In this document: positions 41,421-52,877 of the stretch, piece after piece
Layout: each line of letters begins with the position of its first letter
Numbering within the stretch: position 1 is the first letter of the stretch
From: Pseudonocardia kunmingensis
Lineage (GTDB): Bacteria; Actinomycetota; Actinomycetes; Mycobacteriales; Pseudonocardiaceae
NCBI RefSeq assembly: GCF_006716445.1
Contig: NZ_VFPA01000004.1
Coordinates: 558,001-622,000 of the forward strand
Reading direction: 5' to 3'
DNA length: 64,000 bases
Notes under the pieces: generated by a model
The model's input: the letters and a program-made list of their open reading frames with translations, nothing else
The model's database searches: none
What the model was told of the DNA's origin: nothing
Program-made: the position numbers and the translations under genes

Positions 41421-42320
41421 GTGCACGAAGCCTACCTGCGACGACTGCCCGCCGACCTGCGCTCGGTCCCGCTCCCGCGGCGCGCGTCGACCTGGTGGCG
41501 ACACGGCGACACCGACGTGCACGTGGAGCGGATCGGCGACCCGTCCGCCCGGCGGCGGGCGGTGCTGCTGCACGGCGCCGGCGGGCACGCCGCGGCGATG
41601 TGGCCGTTCGCGGCGCTCGCCGCGCGGCGCGGCATCCACGTCGTCGTGCCGGACCTGCCCGGCTACGGGCGCACGCGCGTGCCCGGCCCCGGCGCCGTGC
41701 GCTACCCCGACTGGGTCGCGCTCGCCTGCGACCTGCTGCGCGCCGAGCGGGAGGCGCACGACGGCCCGCTCCTGCTGGTGGGCGCGAGTCTGGGCGGGAT
41801 GGTGGCCTACGACGCCGGGACGCGCACCGGTGCCGCCGACGCCCTGCTCGTGACCTGCCTGCCCGACCCCCGGGACCCGCTCATGCGGCGCCACCTGACC
41901 CGGTTCCCGCGGCTCAGCGGGGCCGCGCGGCCGGCGCTACGGGTGCTCGCGGGCCCGCTGGCCGACGTGGCGGTCCCGGTGCGGTGGCTCACGAACATGC
42001 GCGCGATCGGCAACGACCCCGAGCTGGTCGACCTCGTCGTGCGCGACGAGCGCGGCGGCGGCGGCCGGGTGCCACTCGGCTTCCTGCGCAGCTTCCTCGA
42101 CTCGGCACCGGCGGTGGAGCCGGAGGACGCGACGGCGCCGCGGGTCGTGCTGGCGCACCCGGCCTGCGACCGCTGGACGCCGACCGCGATGAGCCTGCGC
42201 TTCTTCGACCGCATCGCCGCGCCGAAGGAGCTCGTGCTGCTCGAGGGCGCAGGGCACTTCCCGGTGGAGGCGCCGGGCGTGCACCAGCTGGTGGACGCGA
42301 TCGACCGGGCCTGCGCCTGA
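41421..42320 (+). CDS. Alpha/beta-hydrolase fold protein
   Basis: About 299 aa from the GTG at 41421. Oxyanion segment LLHGAGGHAA, the nucleophile elbow GASLGG (Ser), an Asp in ACDRWTP and the final GAGHFPVEAP with the catalytic His. The substrate is unknown. The frame stays open to 41322, but the added residues would overlap the divergent TetR gene, so the shorter start is preferred. It may be a target of that regulator. Confidence 0.78.
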   Translation: MHEAYLRRLPADLRSVPLPRRASTWWRHGDTDVHVERIGDPSARRRAVLLHGAGGHAAAMWPFAALAARRGIHVVVPDLPGYGRTRVPGPGAVRYPDWVALACDLLRAEREAHDGPLLLVGASLGGMVAYDAGTRTGAADALLVTCLPDPRDPLMRRHLTRFPRLSGAARPALRVLAGPLADVAVPVRWLTNMRAIGNDPELVDLVVRDERGGGGRVPLGFLRSFLDSAPAVEPEDATAPRVVLAHPACDRWTPTAMSLRFFDRIAAPKELVLLEGAGHFPVEAPGVHQLVDAIDRACA

Positions 42321-42393
42321 CCTGCACCGGCGCGGAACCGATACAGGCAGGCCCGGCCGTCACGCCGGAACCCCGGCCGGCGAGCTTGCGGCC

Positions 42394-42858
42394 ATGACGG
42401 TTCCGACCCTCGCCGGCATCCACCACCTGAAGCTCCCGGTGCGCGACCTGCAACGGTCCGCGGACTGGTACCGGGAGGTGCTCGGCTACCGCGTCGTCGT
42501 CGAGTTCGTGGAGCAGGGCCGGCTCGCCGGGCTGGGCATGGAGCACCCCGACGGCGGGCCGCCGCTCGCGCTGCGCCTCGACCCGGCCCGGGCCGAGGCC
42601 GCCGCCGGCTTCGACTACTTCTCGTTCGGCGTGCCGGACCATCCCGGTATCCAGGCGATCGCCGCCCGGCTCGACGGCCTCGGCCTGCGGCACGGCGGGG
42701 TGCACCGGGCCAGCGAGGGGTGGATCCTGCCGATGCTGTCCGACCCGGACGGGCACGAGGTGCGCTTCTACACCCACGCCCGGCACGAGGACGCGCCGAC
42801 CGGGCCGCACCGGGTGCACGACCCCGGCCCGGGCATGCGCATCGAGCCGCTGGCCTGA
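42394..42858 (+). CDS. VOC-family (glyoxalase/dioxygenase fold) protein
   Basis: A 154-aa protein of two beta-alpha-beta-beta-beta units. The metal ligands expected for the fold are seen as His in GIHHLKLPVRD and Glu in GHEVRFYTH. It may be a glyoxalase, a ring-cleavage enzyme or a resistance protein; the sequence does not say. It is monocistronic and ends eight bases from the convergent purM. Confidence 0.82.
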   Translation: MTVPTLAGIHHLKLPVRDLQRSADWYREVLGYRVVVEFVEQGRLAGLGMEHPDGGPPLALRLDPARAEAAAGFDYFSFGVPDHPGIQAIAARLDGLGLRHGGVHRASEGWILPMLSDPDGHEVRFYTHARHEDAPTGPHRVHDPGPGMRIEPLA

Positions 42859-42866
42859 GCAGGGCG

Positions 42867-43958
<1,092 letters not shown>

Positions 43959-44027
43959 TCTCGTCGCGCTCCTGCGGTCGGGTTCGGCGGGTGCACCGCC
44001 GCGGATCTGGTGGGGGCTGTGACCGGG

Positions 44028-45617
44028 TCAGGGCCGGCCGAGCGCGTCGGCGGCACCGTAGCCGACGGCGAGGGGGCCCGGGTCGCCGGACGCGGCGCCG
44101 GAGACGTCGCGCGGTACGGCCAGCTCCTCGAGCAGGTGCTTGCCGAGCCGCGCCTCCTCGGGCAGCGGGATCGGGTACTCGCCGGTGAAGCACGCCGCGC
44201 ACAGCCTGCTGCGGGGCTGCTCGCTGGCGGCGATCATCCCGTCGACCGAGACGTAGCCCAGCGAGTCGGCGCCGATGGAGCGGCGGACGCCCTCCGTGTC
44301 GAGGCCGCTCGCCACCAGCTCGGCGCGGGTGGCGAAGTCGATGCCGTAGAAGCACGGCCAGCGCACCGGCGGCGAGGCGATCCGCACGTGGACCTCGAGC
44401 GCGCCGGCCTCGCGCAGCATGCGCACGAGCGCGCGCTGCGTGTTGCCGCGCACGATGGAGTCGTCCACCACGACGAGCCGCTTGCCGCGGATGACCTCGC
44501 GCAGCGGGTTGAGCTTGAGCCGGATGCCGAGCTGCCGGATGGTCTGGCTGGGCTGGATGAAGGTGCGGCCGACGTACTGGTTCTTCACCAGGCCCTGGCC
44601 GTAGGGGATGCCGGAGCCCTGCGCGTACCCGATGGCCGCCGGGGTGCCCGACTCGGGCACCGGGATCACCAGGTCGGCCTCGACGGGGTACTCGTCCGCG
44701 AGCCTGCGCCCGATCTCGACGCGGGCGGCGTGCACGGAGCGCCCGGAGATGGTGGTGTCCGGCCGGGCCAGGTACACGTACTCGAACACGCAGCCCTTCG
44801 GCTCCGGAGCGGCGAACCGCGAGCTGCGCAGGCCGTCGGCGTCGATCGCGAGCAGCTCGCCGGGCTCCACCTCGCGCACCATCGAGGCGCCCACGATGTC
44901 CAGCGCGGCGGTCTCGCTCGCCACCACCCAGCCGCGCTCGAGGCGGCCCAGTACCAGCGGCCGGACGCCGTGCGGGTCCCGCGCCGCGTAGAGCGTCTGC
45001 TCGTCGGCGAACACGAGCGAGAACGCGCCCCGCACGCGCGGCAGCAGCCGAAGCGCCGCCTCCTCCACGCCGGTGTCGGCCGCGGTGGCGGACAGCAGCT
45101 CCGTGATGAGGTCGGAGTCGGTGCTGGCCGGGATCGCCCTGCGCTCCCCGCGCGCGTCGGTGCGGCGGGCGGCGACCTCGTCGCGCAGCTCCGCGGTGTT
45201 GACCAGGTTGCCGTTGTGGCCCAGCGCGATCCCGCTGCCGGTGGCCGTGGTGCGGAACGTGGGCTGAGCGTTCTCCCAGGTGGTGGACCCGGTGGTGGAG
45301 TAGCGGCAGTGCCCGACGGCGAGGTGGCCCTTCAGCGAGGAGAGCACCTGCTCGTCGAAGACCTGGCTGACCAGCCCGAGGTCCTTGAACACGACCATGC
45401 GACGACCGTCGGAGACGGCGATGCCCGCGGCCTCCTGGCCGCGGTGCTGCAGGGCGTAGAGCCCGTAGTAGGTGAGGTTGGCGACGTCCTCACCAGGCGC
45501 CCAGACCCCGAACACCCCGCACTCCTCGCGCGGCGCCGGGTCGTGGGCCTCGGGGTCGAGCTCAGGTTCCGGGTTGCGTTCGGTCGGCTGCTGGTTCCGG
45601 GCGGAACTCGGGCCCAC
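44028..45617 (-). CDS. purF: Amidophosphoribosyltransferase PurF
   Basis: A 529-aa enzyme with an N-terminal glutaminase domain and a C-terminal PRTase domain with LVVVDDSIVRGNT. A 32-residue propeptide precedes C33 (ECGVFG), the Ntn nucleophile freed by cleavage. Cysteines in KGCVFEYVY, PCFYGID and RLCAACFTGEYP are those that bind the 4Fe-4S cluster in the B. subtilis type. It commits PRPP to purine synthesis. Confidence 0.97.
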   Translation of the reverse strand: MGPSSARNQQPTERNPEPELDPEAHDPAPREECGVFGVWAPGEDVANLTYYGLYALQHRGQEAAGIAVSDGRRMVVFKDLGLVSQVFDEQVLSSLKGHLAVGHCRYSTTGSTTWENAQPTFRTTATGSGIALGHNGNLVNTAELRDEVAARRTDARGERRAIPASTDSDLITELLSATAADTGVEEAALRLLPRVRGAFSLVFADEQTLYAARDPHGVRPLVLGRLERGWVVASETAALDIVGASMVREVEPGELLAIDADGLRSSRFAAPEPKGCVFEYVYLARPDTTISGRSVHAARVEIGRRLADEYPVEADLVIPVPESGTPAAIGYAQGSGIPYGQGLVKNQYVGRTFIQPSQTIRQLGIRLKLNPLREVIRGKRLVVVDDSIVRGNTQRALVRMLREAGALEVHVRIASPPVRWPCFYGIDFATRAELVASGLDTEGVRRSIGADSLGYVSVDGMIAASEQPRSRLCAACFTGEYPIPLPEEARLGKHLLEELAVPRDVSGAASGDPGPLAVGYGAADALGRP

Positions 45618-45652
45618 AACACGCTCCTCGCGCAGACGGCACGGACGACGGC

Positions 45653-47809
45653 TCAGTGCCCGATGCTACGCCGCGACAGGCCGGGGACCCACTCTCCGGG
45701 ACCGGCGTCACCGAACCACCGCCCCTGACCGACGTCACAGCCGAGCTCGGCGAGGCGCTGCGCCTGGACGGCCGTCTCCACCCACTCGGCGGTGACCTCG
45801 AGGCCGAGGGCGTGCGCGAGCTCCACCAGCGCCCGGACGATCGAGGTGTCGGTCGGGTCGGCGGACGGGCAGCGCAACCCGTCGATGAAGGAGCCGTCGA
45901 TCTTCAACCCGTGCACGGGGAGCCTGCGCAGCCAGGCGAGGCTCGAGTAGCCGGTGCCGAAGTCGTCCAGCGCGATCCGGACCCCCGCCGCGCGCAGCGC
46001 CCCCAGCGCGTCGAGGACCACCACCTCGTCGCCGAGCACCGCCTGCTCGGTGATCTCCAGCTGGAGCAGGTGCGGCGGCAGGCCGGTGGCGGCCAGCACC
46101 CCCGTCACCTCGTCGACCCACGCCGGTTCCGCGAGCTGCACCGGGGAGACGTTCACGCTGACGAACGGCGCGTCGTCACCCAGCTCGCGCCACCACGCCG
46201 CGGCCTGGGTGCACGCCGCCTCCAGCACCCACCGGCCGAGCGGCACGATCGCGCCGCTGTGCTCGGCGAGCTCGATGAAGCGGTTCGGTCCGACGAGCCC
46301 CTGCTCGGGGTGCTGCCAGCGCACGAGCGCCTCGGCGCCGCGCACGCGGCCGTCCGCCAGCCGCACCAGGGGCTGGTAGGCCAGCCGGAACTCGTTGCGC
46401 TCGATGCCGCCGCGCAACCCGGAGAGCAGCGCGAACCGGTCGGCCTCCGCCGCGTCGCGCTCCGGGTCGAACACGACACGCCGCCCGCCACCCAGCGCCT
46501 TCGCCCAGGCGCGGGCGACGTCGGCGGCGCGCAGCAGCTCGGCCGCGCTGGCGTGCTCGGTGGACGCCTCGGCCACCCCGATGCTCGCCGACACCACCAG
46601 CGTGTGCGTGTCGATGTGGAACGGCGTGGCCAGGGCCGCCTGCAGGCGGTCGGCCAGCCGGGCGACCTCCGGCGCGCCCGCGGGATCGGCGACGAGCACC
46701 GCGAACTCGTCCGCGCCCGTGCGGCACACCACGTGGTCCCCCGCCGCCATCTGCAACCTGCCCGCGACGCCGAGCAGCAGCCGGTCGCCGACCTGCTGGC
46801 CCAGCTCGTCGCCGATCGGGTGGAACCCGTCGAGGTCGAGAGCGCAGATCCCGACGTGGGCGGGGCCGTCACCGGCGAACGCGCGCTCCAGCCACTGGTC
46901 GGCCACCGCCTCGTTCGGGAGCCGCGTGAGCTGGTCGGAGAAGGAGGCCTCGTGCAGCCGCGACCAGAGCCGGTGCCGCTCGGACACGTCCTCCACCACG
47001 ACCATCAGGTGCGACGGGCCGCCGTCCTCGCCGAGCACCCGCGAGGCGGTGACGTGCACCCACATCACCCGGGAGTCGACCCGCACGAGCCGCAGCTCCA
47101 TGCGCACGACCTCGGGCTCGCCGCGGACCAGCCGCTGCAGCCGCTCGACGACGTCCACCATGTCGTCGGGGTGCACGAAGTCCGACACCGGACGGGGCTG
47201 GTCCAGCGGGCCGTCCAGACCGAACATGCCGGTCAGGGCCGGGTTGAGGTCGAGGACCCTGCCGTCGAGGGCCAGGATCGCGATGCCCACCGCCGCCTGC
47301 TCGTAGACCGCGCGGATGTGCCGTTCGGTCACCCCCGGTGCCCGGCCTCCCGCGGGCGCCGCCACCGGCCGCATCCCGTCGCGGTAGGCGCCGACCGCAC
47401 CGGCCACCAGCTCGTCCAGCACCGCCGCCAGGCGCCGCTCGCCGTCGCGGCCGTCCAGGCCCAGCGCGGCGGGCGCGTCCCGCCGCAGGAGCCGCAGGCA
47501 GGGCACGATCACGTCCTCGACGCCGTCGTCGGGGCCGGCGCGGTCGCGGCACATCCCGGTGGTGACGAGCTCCGCCCCGACGCTCCGGGCGGCCAGCGGC
47601 CAGAACGGCTCCGCGTGCACGGTGGAAGCGAGCCTGCGCAGCAGGGTGGCGAAGTGCGCGGCCGCGCGCGGGTCGCCGTCGTGGGACAGCTGGGCCCAAC
47701 GGACGGCGAGCGACTCGAGGCGCCCGTGGTCGACCGCCGGGAGCGGCGGGACCGCGGGCCCCACGCGGGCGACCCCGAGGGGCCCGGGCAGGCTGCGCGG
47801 AGCGACCAC
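45653..47809 (-). CDS. PAS-GGDEF-EAL protein, likely c-di-GMP phosphodiesterase
   Basis: A 718-aa cytoplasmic protein: an unassigned N-terminal region (1-160), a PAS domain (about 165-285), a GGDEF domain (about 290-450) and an EAL domain (about 465-705). The GGDEF motif is degenerate (GADEF), so cyclase activity is doubtful. The EAL motif (EALVRW), the metal ligands in SVNVSP, EITEQ and DDFGTGYSS, and the Lys in GLKIDGSF are intact, although AEGVET has become AEWVET. It probably breaks down c-di-GMP. It lies 35 bases downstream of the SCP2-like gene's direction and upstream of purF, unrelated by function. Confidence 0.88.
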   Translation of the reverse strand: MVAPRSLPGPLGVARVGPAVPPLPAVDHGRLESLAVRWAQLSHDGDPRAAAHFATLLRRLASTVHAEPFWPLAARSVGAELVTTGMCRDRAGPDDGVEDVIVPCLRLLRRDAPAALGLDGRDGERRLAAVLDELVAGAVGAYRDGMRPVAAPAGGRAPGVTERHIRAVYEQAAVGIAILALDGRVLDLNPALTGMFGLDGPLDQPRPVSDFVHPDDMVDVVERLQRLVRGEPEVVRMELRLVRVDSRVMWVHVTASRVLGEDGGPSHLMVVVEDVSERHRLWSRLHEASFSDQLTRLPNEAVADQWLERAFAGDGPAHVGICALDLDGFHPIGDELGQQVGDRLLLGVAGRLQMAAGDHVVCRTGADEFAVLVADPAGAPEVARLADRLQAALATPFHIDTHTLVVSASIGVAEASTEHASAAELLRAADVARAWAKALGGGRRVVFDPERDAAEADRFALLSGLRGGIERNEFRLAYQPLVRLADGRVRGAEALVRWQHPEQGLVGPNRFIELAEHSGAIVPLGRWVLEAACTQAAAWWRELGDDAPFVSVNVSPVQLAEPAWVDEVTGVLAATGLPPHLLQLEITEQAVLGDEVVVLDALGALRAAGVRIALDDFGTGYSSLAWLRRLPVHGLKIDGSFIDGLRCPSADPTDTSIVRALVELAHALGLEVTAEWVETAVQAQRLAELGCDVGQGRWFGDAGPGEWVPGLSRRSIGH

Positions 47810-47935
47810 GCACCCACCTCCTCCTCGCCCGTCCGGCTCGATCCGCCCCTGATCGGACCAATCTTCCGTCCCTCACCCGAGTCCGCGCCACCACGACGTG
47901 TGCGCATTCACCGGACCGAGCGGCACGCTAGCCGG

Positions 47936-48295
47936 TCACGGCAGCGGCAGCAGCCGGGAGATCTCGGCACTACGGCTACCCGACGCCAGCAGGGCGCCCG
48001 CGCTCAGCGCGGCGTCCCACGACAGACGTCCGGTCACCAACGCGAGCCAGGTGCGGGGATCGGTCTCCACCACGTTGGGCGGTGTTCCCCGGCCGTGGCG
48101 CGGCCCGCTCACGCACTGCACCGCGCCGAACGGCGGGATCCGCACCTCGACGCTGTGCCCCGGCGCCGCGGCGGCGACGGCGGCGAGGCTGTCCTTCACC
48201 GCGGCGCGGACGACCGGCCGATCCGGCGCCGCCCCACCGTCCAGCCACTCCAGCACCGCGGCGTCGACGGCCGTGCCGCCGGGTCCTCCTCGCAC
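47936..48295 (-). CDS. Sterol-carrier-family (SCP2-like) protein
   Basis: A 119-aa protein with the conserved core VEVRIPPFGAVQCVSGPRH then RGTPPNVVETDPRTWL, as in the small sterol carrier family proteins kept between purL and purF in actinobacteria. Lipid binding is presumed from the family only. The GTG at 48295 is chosen because TACCGT lies six bases before it (leaderless); the frame is open to 48367 without support. Confidence 0.78.
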   Translation of the reverse strand: MRGGPGGTAVDAAVLEWLDGGAAPDRPVVRAAVKDSLAAVAAAAPGHSVEVRIPPFGAVQCVSGPRHGRGTPPNVVETDPRTWLALVTGRLSWDAALSAGALLASGSRSAEISRLLPLP

Positions 48296-48301
48296 GCGGC
48301 G

Positions 48302-48307
48302 ACGGTA
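48302..48307 (-). promoter_or_regulatory. -10 element of the SCP2-like gene, leaderless
   Basis: On the minus strand TACCGT is followed by six bases and the GTG at 48295. Confidence 0.42.
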
Positions 48308-48367
48308 ACCGATGCGGCACGGACCTGACCGTTCGGACAGGTGATCACCCGGACGGTTCGGGCCCAC

Positions 48368-50644
<2,277 letters not shown>

Positions 50645-50706
50645 GGCTGCTCAGCCTACGTCCGACCGCCGGAGCCCTCGCCGTCGGCACCGCCGTGGAC
50701 CCGGCC

Positions 50707-50741
50707 GCGGGGCCGAAGCGCAGCGTGTCCGCGACCGCGAC
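50707..50741 (-). repeat. Duplicate of an internal purL segment
   Basis: These 35 bases match purL bases 50181-50215 in the same orientation with one difference. They lie 63 bases upstream of the purL start in noncoding DNA. Read in frame they give a piece close to purL residues VAVADPLRFGPA. Confidence 0.85.
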
Positions 50742-50745
50742 GTCG

Positions 50746-50807
50746 CACACCGACGTCTGCGCTGACACACCGACTGCAGTCGGTGTGCGAGACCAGGATT
50801 CGGTGTG
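50746..50807. promoter_or_regulatory. Symmetric four-site element upstream of purL
   Basis: CACACCGA stands at 50746-50753 and 50766-50773 and TCGGTGTG at 50780-50787 and 50800-50807. The inner two form a perfect 22-bp palindrome (50766-50787, centre CTGCAG), and the outer two are exactly symmetric about the same centre. It lies between the receiver gene and purL and could be an operator with two dimers or a terminator hairpin for the signalling cassette. Confidence 0.6.
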
Positions 50808-50847
50808 CGAGCGGCTCAGGGGCGCTCCGCCACACACCTCGACCCGT

Positions 50848-51300
50848 TCAGTTCCCGCGGGTCTCGCTCGGCAGCTGCACGACGCTCACGAAGAAGTGGT
50901 CGATCTGCTTGATCGCCTCGATGAAGCCCTCGAAGTCGACGGGCTTGGTGACGTAGGCGTTGGCGTGCAGCTGGTAGCTGCGCAGCACGTCCTCCTCCGC
51001 CTGCGAGGTGGTCAGCACGATCACCGGGATGTGCGCGAGGTTCGGGTCGGCCTTGACCTCCTGCAGCACCTCGCGCCCGTCGCGGCGGGGGAGGTTGAGG
51101 TCGAGCAGGATCAGGTCCGGGCGCGGCACGTCGGCGTACGGGTCGTCGCGCCGCAGGTAGGCCAGGGCGGCGTCGCCGTCGCTGACCACGTCGAGCCGGT
51201 TGTGCAGGTACTCGTCGAACGCCTCACGGGTCATGAGCACGTCACCGGGGTCGTCCTCGACCAGCAGCACGTTGATGGTCCGGATCTGGGGATCGGTCAT
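50848..51300 (-). CDS. Stand-alone receiver protein (Rcp1-like response regulator)
   Basis: A 150-aa protein that is a receiver domain only. Acidic pair in LLVEDDPGD, phospho-Asp in LILLDLNLPRRDG, Thr in VIVLTTS, Lys in YVTKPVD: all functional residues are present. Rcp1-like receivers accept phosphate from phytochrome-type kinases and pass the signal by protein contact. Its start overlaps the kinase stop by four bases. Confidence 0.9.
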   Translation of the reverse strand: MTDPQIRTINVLLVEDDPGDVLMTREAFDEYLHNRLDVVSDGDAALAYLRRDDPYADVPRPDLILLDLNLPRRDGREVLQEVKADPNLAHIPVIVLTTSQAEEDVLRSYQLHANAYVTKPVDFEGFIEAIKQIDHFFVSVVQLPSETRGN

Positions 51301-52877
51301 GCGTCGGCCTCCTCGGGGAGCGCGGGCAGGGTGAAGCGGATCGTCGTGCCGGGGTCGGGACCGGAACCGGACACCAGCCCGATCCGCCCCCCGTGGAACT
51401 CGACGATCTTCTTGGCGAGCGCGAGGCCGATCCCCGTGCCCGGGTAGACCTCACGGCCGTGCAGCCGTTGGAAGATCACGAAGATCTTCTCGCCGTACTC
51501 GGGCTCGATGCCGATCCCGTTGTCGGCGACGGTGATCTCCCAGTGGTCCCCGTCGCGGCGGGCCTCGATGCGGACGACGGGCGGGACGTCCTCGCGACGG
51601 AACTTCAGCCCGTTCCCGAGCAGGTTGGCCAGCAGCGCCTGCAACAGGCCGGGATCACCGGTGACGGTCGGCAGCTCGCCGACCACGAGCTCGCCACCCG
51701 CCTCCTCGCGCGCGGACTCGAGCTGGGCGACCGCCGCGGCCGCGAGCTCGCCCAGGTCGACCTTGCGGAAGCCCTCGGTGGTGCGCCCCACGCGGGAGAA
51801 CGCCAGCAGGTCGTTGATCAGCCGCTGCATCCGCTGCGCGCCGTCGACCGCGAAGGCGATGTACTGGTCCGCCCGCTCGTCGAGCTGCCCCGAGTACCGC
51901 CGCTGCAGCAGCTGGCAGAAGCTCGACACCTTCCGCAACGGTTCCTGCAGGTCGTGGCTCGCGACATAGGCGAACTGCTCGAGGTCCTGGTTGGAGCGCG
52001 CCAGCTCCTGCGCCTGCTCGTCGAGGCGCCGGTTCACCGCCTGCGCGTCGTCGAGGTCCCGCAGGATGTGGCGGCGCATCGCCTCGACGTCCTCGCCGAG
52101 CTCGCTGATCTCCCGCGGGCCCCCGACCCGCACCGGGCGCTGGACGTCGCCCGACACGACCTCGCGGACCTTCACGGCCAGCTCCGAGACCGGGCGCAGC
52201 ACGCCCCTGCCCAACCCGATACCCGCCGCCACCAGGAAGGACGCCAGCACCGCCGCGATCGCGACGCCGGTGCCGACCAGGAACGCGGCGGCGTCGTGCA
52301 TGCGGTCGTAGGCCTCGCCGCGCTGCACCTCCAGGTTCGCGACCAGCCCGCGCGTCGCCGCGCGCACCTCGTCGAACAGCACCCGGCCGGTTTCCGGCGT
52401 CGGGGCGTCCGCCCTGGCCTCGATCACCGGCTGGGCGTACTCCGTCCGCCACCGCTCCTCGGCGGCCCGCACGGCGTCCAGGTCGGGCGCGATCTCCTCG
52501 AGACCCCGGTCGACGGCCGCCTCCAGGGCGACGACGGCCGCGTCCTGCGCGCCGATCCCGTTCCAGTAGGGCTCGAGGAACTCGGCCCGATCCGTCAGGT
52601 CGAACCCGCGCACGCCGGTCTCCTGGTCCACCAGGGCCACGGACAGCTGCTGGGCCGACACGAGCGCCGGGCTCGCGACGTCCACCAGGCCCGCCCGCGC
52701 GTCGGCGAGCCGCCACAGGGCGGTGGCGCCGAGCGCGATCGCCGTCAGCGCGATGAGCGCGGCCAGGGAGGCGCCGACGGCGAACATCCGCGACAGCGGC
52801 CAGCGCCGGCCGCTCTCCTCGCTGCGGCGGCTGCGCAGCGCACGCCGGCGCGGCGGCCGCGTGAGGTCGACCGTCAC
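51297..52877 (-). CDS. Sensor histidine kinase with CHASE3-like extracellular domain
   Basis: A 526-aa membrane kinase. Membrane helix at about 30-55, extracellular CHASE3-like domain (VDQETGVRGFDLT, about 60-185), second helix (195-220), HAMP (221-275), HisKA with the phospho-acceptor His in ASHDLQEPLRKVSS (about residue 308), and a HATPase domain with NLLGNGLKFR, DNGIGIEPEYGEKIF and GTGIGLALAKKI. It sits in the middle of a coupled trio with two receiver proteins, overlapping each by four bases. The signal is unknown. Confidence 0.92.
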   Translation of the reverse strand: MTVDLTRPPRRRALRSRRSEESGRRWPLSRMFAVGASLAALIALTAIALGATALWRLADARAGLVDVASPALVSAQQLSVALVDQETGVRGFDLTDRAEFLEPYWNGIGAQDAAVVALEAAVDRGLEEIAPDLDAVRAAEERWRTEYAQPVIEARADAPTPETGRVLFDEVRAATRGLVANLEVQRGEAYDRMHDAAAFLVGTGVAIAAVLASFLVAAGIGLGRGVLRPVSELAVKVREVVSGDVQRPVRVGGPREISELGEDVEAMRRHILRDLDDAQAVNRRLDEQAQELARSNQDLEQFAYVASHDLQEPLRKVSSFCQLLQRRYSGQLDERADQYIAFAVDGAQRMQRLINDLLAFSRVGRTTEGFRKVDLGELAAAAVAQLESAREEAGGELVVGELPTVTGDPGLLQALLANLLGNGLKFRREDVPPVVRIEARRDGDHWEITVADNGIGIEPEYGEKIFVIFQRLHGREVYPGTGIGLALAKKIVEFHGGRIGLVSGSGPDPGTTIRFTLPALPEEADA

